This document shows, piece by piece, positions 59,581-64,000 of a stretch of 64,000 nucleotides of DNA. The DNA lies in the IMG/VR virus record IMGVR_UViG_3300044568_004391, positions 1 through 64,000 of that record; one strand, 5' to 3'. Under the pieces are notes generated by a model. The model did no database searches. It was not told where the DNA came from and saw nothing but the letters and a program-made list of their open reading frames with translations. Each line of letters opens with the position of its first letter. Within the stretch, counting starts at the first letter, position 1. A program made the translations under genes and the position numbers. The stretch comes from a virus.

Positions 59581-59748
59581 ATGTCTGAAGTTAATCATAG
59601 TTTATATGAAATATTGCATGATTTATTTCTCGATGCTTATGAGTTGGGTGTAGTTGCAAAGGATATGAATGAAATAGATTATATAAATTTTCGTAAAGAA
59701 TCTATCAACAAATCAATTCAAGAAATAAATAATACTTTAAATAAATAA
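59581..59748 (+). CDS. Small helical protein of 55 residues
   Basis: MSEVNHSLYEILHDLFLDAY, then ELGVVAKDMNEIDYINFRK. Short, helical. The reading frame is open for 56 codons with no competing gene and it sits in the small-gene operon. Function unknown. Confidence 0.62.
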   Translation: MSEVNHSLYEILHDLFLDAYELGVVAKDMNEIDYINFRKESINKSIQEINNTLNK

Positions 59749-59758
59749 AAAACAAAAT

Positions 59759-59983
59759 ATGAAAGCAACTCTGAAGTTTGATTTACCAGAAGATGATCGT
59801 GATTTCCGAATGGCAACCACAGGTAATTCGATGCATACTGTTTTACGGGAAATGGATGTATGGTTGAGGTGTAAAACAAAATATGCACCCGATTCCACGA
59901 GTCAGGATACAATTGATGCGTATGAACGTAGTAGAGAAAGACTTTACCAACTATTGGATCAGTATAATATAGATTTAGAATGA
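59759..59983 (+). CDS. Conserved small phage protein
   Basis: 74 residues. MKATLKFDLPEDDRDFRMAT, then NSMHTVLREMDVWLRCKTKY and AYERSRERLYQLLDQYNIDL are familiar from many phages (a conserved protein of unknown role with L-x-F-x-L-P-E-D). Overlaps the next start by 4 bases. Confidence 0.8.
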   Translation: MKATLKFDLPEDDRDFRMATTGNSMHTVLREMDVWLRCKTKYAPDSTSQDTIDAYERSRERLYQLLDQYNIDLE

Positions 59984-60405
59984 AAAGAATCTACTTAGAC
60001 GACATCAGAACACCGAAACCTGAAACGGGTGATTGGGTCGTTGTTAGAAACTATGATGAGTTTGTAAAGGCTGTAACTTTGATTGGTTTACGGAACATCA
60101 GTTTGATATCTTTAGATCATGATTTGGATGAATCGGCTATGAAAGAATGGTATAATAGTGTTTATCACAACTACACTTTAGATTATAATAACATTACCGA
60201 TAAAACAGGAATGGATTGTGCCAAATGGTTGGTTGAACAATGGTTGAATGGAGAACCTGTAGTACAGGTAATGATCCATTCAGCCAATGCTGTTGGTGGT
60301 GATAACATGATGGGATTTATTAACAACTACAAACATATTCATCGTTTACCTCAGGACTGTAATAGGTGGGTAGTACCTCATGATATGGAAACAATAATTG
60401 AATAA
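59980..60405 (+). CDS. Cyclic-phosphate-type receiver domain protein
   Basis: 141 residues. MKRIYLDDIRTPK with D7/D8, SLISLDHDLDESAM, a helix DCAKWLVEQWLNG and VQVMIHSANAVGGDNM fit the small receiver-like domain (cREC) linked to cyclic-phosphate handling. Such proteins are found with RNA- or nucleotide-signalling systems. In this phage it precedes thymidylate synthase. Enzyme activity cannot be inferred. Confidence 0.7.
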   Translation: MKRIYLDDIRTPKPETGDWVVVRNYDEFVKAVTLIGLRNISLISLDHDLDESAMKEWYNSVYHNYTLDYNNITDKTGMDCAKWLVEQWLNGEPVVQVMIHSANAVGGDNMMGFINNYKHIHRLPQDCNRWVVPHDMETIIE

Positions 60406-60406
60406 T

Positions 60407-61504
60407 ATGAATAATTTAGATAAACAATATCAAGTGCTCCTTCAAGACATTCTTGATAATGGAGTAGAGAAAAAAGATCGTACAGGAACAGGAACCATCT
60501 CAGTTTTTGGTAGACAGATCCGTCATAAGATGAGTGATGGATTTCCACTTCTCACAACCAAGAAGATGGCATTCAAAACTATGGTAACTGAGTTGTTATG
60601 GTTTTTGAGAGGTGATACTAATATCAAATATCTTGTTGACAATAATTGTCATATTTGGGATGGTGATGCTTACAAAAACTATACAAAGTCATTTCTTGGT
60701 TATGAAGATATACCATCTCAAGAATGGTTTATAAATGAAATCAAAAGCAACACAGAATTTGCTAAACGATTTGGTGAACTCGGGCCCGTGTATGGTAAGC
60801 AATGGAGAAGGTGGGAAATAAACGAACCTAAAAATATAGTAAAAACAGAAAATGTTACTTGGCCATATGAACCAAACCCACATACATATCAACAAAGAGT
60901 TGGTTCATTTAAGATAACACAGATAGACCAAATCGCAAACCTAATCAACGGTCTGAAAACAAATCCAGACTCAAGACGATTGATGGTTAATGCTTGGAAT
61001 GTAGGTGAGATTGACCAAATGGTTCTTCCACCTTGTCATTATGGATTTCAAGTTTATACAAGAGAGTTGAGTTTGAATGAGAAATGGGAACAATATACTA
61101 AATCAGGACTAAATATAGAAATAAATGGAACACCATTAGAATTAAAACATATGGGAACTCCATTCTATCCTAAATTATTACCACAACGAGCAATCTCTTT
61201 AATGTGGAATCAACGTAGCTGTGATATTTTTCTCGGAATTCCATTTAATATTGCTTCTTACGGATTATTACTTGAAATAATCGCTAAAGAAGTTAATATG
61301 ATACCTGATGAGTTGATTGGTAATTTAGGCGATGTTCACTTGTATTCTAACCACATTGAGCAAGCTAAAGAACAGATTGGTAGAGAACCATTTCAACTAC
61401 CTAAATTAACTTTAGAACACAGTAGTTTAGATCCTGTTGAGTTAGTTTACAAGTTGGAAGATTATCAATCACACCCAACCATCAAAGCACCTTTATCCAA
61501 TTAA
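60407..61504 (+). CDS. thyA: Thymidylate synthase
   Basis: 365 residues from the ATG at 60407, longer than the usual ~264. Motifs: KKDRTGTGTISVFG, the active-site C210 in LPPCHYGFQVY, and RSCDIFLGIPFNIASYG for dUMP binding. Two insertions account for the extra length (around 135-170 and 220-260). It makes dTMP from dUMP using methylene-tetrahydrofolate, using the dUMP supplied by the dCMP deaminase. Gene order suggests co-regulation with the upstream small genes. Confidence 0.94.
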   Translation: MNNLDKQYQVLLQDILDNGVEKKDRTGTGTISVFGRQIRHKMSDGFPLLTTKKMAFKTMVTELLWFLRGDTNIKYLVDNNCHIWDGDAYKNYTKSFLGYEDIPSQEWFINEIKSNTEFAKRFGELGPVYGKQWRRWEINEPKNIVKTENVTWPYEPNPHTYQQRVGSFKITQIDQIANLINGLKTNPDSRRLMVNAWNVGEIDQMVLPPCHYGFQVYTRELSLNEKWEQYTKSGLNIEINGTPLELKHMGTPFYPKLLPQRAISLMWNQRSCDIFLGIPFNIASYGLLLEIIAKEVNMIPDELIGNLGDVHLYSNHIEQAKEQIGREPFQLPKLTLEHSSLDPVELVYKLEDYQSHPTIKAPLSN

Positions 61505-61506
61505 TT

Positions 61507-61947
61507 ATGATCTTAGTTTGGTTTTTTATTATCCTTTATGGGTTTGTTCTCTTGTTCAGGTTCATGGACTTTATTACCTCACCCATCTATATAATTCATG
61601 GGATGTTCAATAAGAGTAGGTTGGTCAGACAAGATGCATTTAAAGGTTCATTTAGACTGATGAAAGGTATTTTATGGATTTCAATTCCGATTCTTATCTT
61701 TTACTACGACTTCAACAGTAGTAACAAAGAAATGAACTGGTTTGAGTTTTTGTTGTTTATTATTGCTCTTGTGATTTTTTTATACCCCTCCCGTTTGGAG
61801 CCAATGATTTTTAGGTTCTTGAGTATGTTTTATAGTTATGAGGAGATGTTGAATGGGGTTAATAGTATGAAAATAGGAAGCGGTAGTGAGGACAAAAGTA
61901 TCATCAGAAAATATGAGATATTGGAAAAACTCAAACCAAAAGTTTGA
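61507..61947 (+). CDS. Membrane protein
   Basis: 146 residues. Hydrophobic segments at ~2-18 (LVWFFIILYGFVLLF), ~50-68 (GILWISIPILIFYY) and ~78-95 (FLLFIIALVIFLYP); basic loops between. C-terminal half charged. Starts 2 bases after thyA; the stop lies in a terminator stem. Function unknown. Confidence 0.72.
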   Translation: MILVWFFIILYGFVLLFRFMDFITSPIYIIHGMFNKSRLVRQDAFKGSFRLMKGILWISIPILIFYYDFNSSNKEMNWFEFLLFIIALVIFLYPSRLEPMIFRFLSMFYSYEEMLNGVNSMKIGSGSEDKSIIRKYEILEKLKPKV

Positions 61948-61957
61948 GTTTTCATTT
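61927..61957 (+). terminator. Intrinsic terminator after thyA operon
   Basis: AAAACTCAAAC, loop CAAAA, GTTTGAGTTTT, then CATTTTTTT. The TGA stop of the membrane gene is in the right arm. Confidence 0.9.
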
Positions 61958-61980
61958 TTTTTACTTTATTATTAAGAACA

Positions 61981-62877
61981 ATGAATGAATATATTAATCA
62001 AATAGTTTGTGACAACAGCGTTCATTTTATGAGAAATATAATGAATGAGAATTCGATTGATCTTATTATTACCAGTCCACCATACGGCGTTGGTATTGAT
62101 TATGACAGTTGGGATGATGATGAGGAGTTTGAGGATTACAAAAACTTTTCAAGGGAATGGTTGACCGAGGCTTACAGGGTTTTAAAATCTGATGGTAGAA
62201 TTTGTTTGAATATCCCATATGAAATCAATAGACAGAAGAAGGGTGGAAGGATCTTTTTCGCCTCTGAGATTTGGCAGATTATGAAGGAGATCGGATTTGG
62301 TTTCTTTGGTATTGTGGATTTGGAGGAGAGTTCACCACATAGAAGTAAAACTACTGCGTGGGGATCTTGGATGAGTCCTTCAGCTCCTTATATCTATAAC
62401 CCAAAAGAGTGTGTCATCTTGGCATATAAGAACTTATCCAAGAAACAGGTTAAGGGTACACCTGAGTGGCAGGGTGAATATCAGAGGGTTCCAAGTGAAA
62501 AGATTGAGGGTGAGTTCAGAAATAAGTTGGTTTATGATGAGAAGGACAAGAAGGATTTTATGGAACTTGTATTTGGTCAATGGAATTATTTTGCCGATAC
62601 AAGATCTTTGACCAAGGCGACCTTCAGTTTGGATATTCCTTGGAAAGCAATTAAGATCTTGTCATATAAAGAAGATATTATCTTTGATCCATTTAATGGT
62701 AGTGGAACCACGTGTTTGGCGGCGGAGAAACTCGGAAGAAAATGGATTGGATGTGAAATCAGTGAAAACTATTGTGAGGTGGCAAGAAAAAGAATTAAAG
62801 AATATCAGGCAGAAAGAAGCGCTGCCAAAACCTTATTTTGTGATGAAATTAAAACTGGAAGATTTTTGGACATATGA
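61981..62877 (+). CDS. DNA methyltransferase with SPPY motif, probably N4-cytosine
   Basis: 298 residues. S32-P-P-Y35 in IITSPPYGVGID and a C-terminal DPFNGSGTT (236-244) give a beta-class order with SPPY, typical of N4-cytosine enzymes. ATG at 61981 lies 24 bases past the terminator run; a standard promoter is not obvious. It overlaps the PEPCK start by ATGA. No nuclease gene adjoins it. Confidence 0.88.
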   Translation: MNEYINQIVCDNSVHFMRNIMNENSIDLIITSPPYGVGIDYDSWDDDEEFEDYKNFSREWLTEAYRVLKSDGRICLNIPYEINRQKKGGRIFFASEIWQIMKEIGFGFFGIVDLEESSPHRSKTTAWGSWMSPSAPYIYNPKECVILAYKNLSKKQVKGTPEWQGEYQRVPSEKIEGEFRNKLVYDEKDKKDFMELVFGQWNYFADTRSLTKATFSLDIPWKAIKILSYKEDIIFDPFNGSGTTCLAAEKLGRKWIGCEISENYCEVARKRIKEYQAERSAAKTLFCDEIKTGRFLDI

Positions 62878-64000
62878 TAAAGAGATATAATTATTACAAC
62901 GAAGATCTGTATCGGATCGCAATTGACGAAGGGGTAAAGACCACTTCACAAGGGATTCTTTATTTCCCCACCGGCAAGTTCACGGGACGATCTCCCAAAG
63001 ACAGATATTTCTGTGATGGAGAATATGTTGATAAGGTGATAGACAAATCAAGGGAAATCAACCAAATCATATCAAGGGAAACTTATTCTAAACTCAAGAA
63101 TTCTTTGGAAGAACATATCAAGAATTCACCTGTGGAATATAAAACTTCAAGGGTAGTTTGTTATCATAAGAAGTTTCATACTTTGGTTGACCTTCATACC
63201 ACCCATGCATGGGCGAACATATTCTTCAATAATATGACCATCAATGCGACGGGGATACAAGCGGAAGGTGGAGGATTTTTTACCAAGTGGAAGGTTCTTC
63301 ACGGACCGGAGTTTGTTCCCCAAGAAACATACGAAGATCTTAAAAACCCAAACTTTGTCATCATAGATTTTGAGGATAAAACCATCATTATCGGTGGAAC
63401 CAGTTATACCGGTGAGATAAAGAAAAGCATCTTTACCGTTTTAAATACTATCTTTATTGATCACGGAGTTCTTCCGATGCATTGTTCGGCAAATGCAAAC
63501 TCCAAAAATGGAAAAGGGGTTAATCTATTTTTTGGTTTATCGGGAACAGGGAAGACAACTTTATCTTCGGATCCAAATAAGTTTTTTATCGGAGACGATG
63601 AACACGGATGGTTTGAAGATCATATCTTCAACTTCGAGGGAGGATGTTACGCAAAACTTATTAACCTCAAGAAAGAAAACGAACCAATCATTTGGGACTC
63701 CATTCATTCTCCTGATAGATTCAATCATACCAACTGTTCTTTGATGGAGAATATCGTCGTGGACGATGAGAATAACCCCGACTTTTCGGATTCATCAATT
63801 ACGGAGAATATCAGAGCATCATATTCATTGGGACAACTTCCTGAAGAGTTTATGGTAGATGATTTAGGGCTTGGAAAGAATGTCAAAAATATCTTCTTCT
63901 TATCTTTTGATGCTTTTGGTGTCTTACCTCCGATTTCAAAACTTGATTTGGATGACGCAGCAAGATTCTTCAAGATGGGATATACTTCCAAAGTGGCGGG
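62874..64000 (+). CDS. pckA: ATP-dependent phosphoenolpyruvate carboxykinase, 3' end outside window
   Basis: 375 residues visible, no stop reached. FTGRSPKDRY (38-47), IIGGTSYTGEIKK, PMHCSANA, the P-loop GLSGTGKTTLSSDP (221-234), IGDDEHGWF, FNFEGGCYAKL and SFDAFGVLPPISKL match ATP-PEPCK closely and in the right order. It converts oxaloacetate and ATP to PEP, CO2 and ADP, or runs in reverse. The ATG is coupled to the methyltransferase by ATGA, so it belongs to the phage operon. Full length would be ~530-540. Phage PEPCK is highly unusual. Confidence 0.92.
   Translation, partial: MIKRYNYYNEDLYRIAIDEGVKTTSQGILYFPTGKFTGRSPKDRYFCDGEYVDKVIDKSREINQIISRETYSKLKNSLEEHIKNSPVEYKTSRVVCYHKKFHTLVDLHTTHAWANIFFNNMTINATGIQAEGGGFFTKWKVLHGPEFVPQETYEDLKNPNFVIIDFEDKTIIIGGTSYTGEIKKSIFTVLNTIFIDHGVLPMHCSANANSKNGKGVNLFFGLSGTGKTTLSSDPNKFFIGDDEHGWFEDHIFNFEGGCYAKLINLKKENEPIIWDSIHSPDRFNHTNCSLMENIVVDDENNPDFSDSSITENIRASYSLGQLPEEFMVDDLGLGKNVKNIFFLSFDAFGVLPPISKLDLDDAARFFKMGYTSKVA

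Noticed and set aside
62411-62890. Overlapping frames in the SPPY methyltransferase gene
   Set aside because: They are out-of-frame shadows of a well-conserved enzyme and have no domain content.
62874-64000. Transition into host chromosome (prophage end)
   Set aside because: The PEPCK start overlaps the stop of a phage methyltransferase by four bases, and no attachment site, integrase or tRNA is seen nearby.

Overview
The window looks like the interior of a large tailed-phage genome whose host is probably in the phylum Bacteroidota. It is AT-rich and densely packed, with start and stop codons of neighbouring genes often overlapping as ATGA, TAATG or TGATG. The phage signs are recombination proteins like T4 gp46 and gp47, a primase, a RuvC-like nuclease, tail-fibre-like proteins, an amidase lysis gene, a phage-carried sigma factor, thymidylate synthase, dCMP deaminase and several DNA methyltransferases. 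Capsid, terminase and polymerase genes are not in the window. The host assignment rests on four things: promoters of the Bacteroidota type (TTG, 19-20 bases, TAnnTTTG), a primary-type sigma factor of Bacteroidota form, SprB/PKD-like repeats in virion proteins, and a Bacteroidota-type histone H1-like protein.

Layout. 1-2064: a sugar/surface block (FkbM-like methyltransferase, glycosyltransferase). 2098-14965: surface and tail-fibre proteins, four of them with mucin-like Thr/Pro linkers and a repeated cysteine module, then C1q-like, collar-type and baseplate-type proteins. 14973-25384: replication, recombination and transcription (RuvC-like resolvase, primase, RecB-like nuclease, an embedded cysteine synthase, gp47, gp46, sigma factor), interrupted by a LamG fibre gene. 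25414-29570: membrane proteins, amidase endolysin, a spanin-like protein and an HExxH protein. 29583-40769: virion-associated and small proteins, a histone H1-like protein, DnaJ and a beta-helix tailspike. 40820-49756: a Dam-like methyltransferase, a cluster of PcfJ-like and related 'WCTS' proteins, thioredoxin and glutaredoxin. 49771-52790: small accessory genes. 52791-53220: two tandem, related, structured non-coding RNAs, each with its own promoter and terminator. 53239-64000: nucleotide metabolism and DNA modification (dCMP deaminase, a restriction/methylation pair, a nuclease-methyltransferase fusion, thymidylate synthase, an SPPY methyltransferase), ending in a truncated ATP-dependent PEP carboxykinase.

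Two promoter classes divide the window. Host-type promoters sit mainly in the early-looking regions (primase, sigma operon, 51.7-57.9 kb). A second motif, TATTTAT, lies just upstream of genes that follow a real intergenic gap in the virion, lysis and accessory regions; it is probably a phage middle or late promoter. In both classes several start codons lie so close to the motif that the mRNAs would be leaderless or nearly so.

The most unusual contents are the tandem ncRNA pair, with paired-base changes in a conserved hairpin; a phage PEP carboxykinase and a phage cysteine synthase inside phage operons; the SprB-like/cysteine-module/Thr-Pro proteins next to a glycosyltransferase; duplicated palindromic operators; and the PcfJ/'WCTS' family cluster. 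No tRNA, rRNA, CRISPR array or insertion sequence was recognised. All function calls come from reading motifs by eye; no database search was possible.
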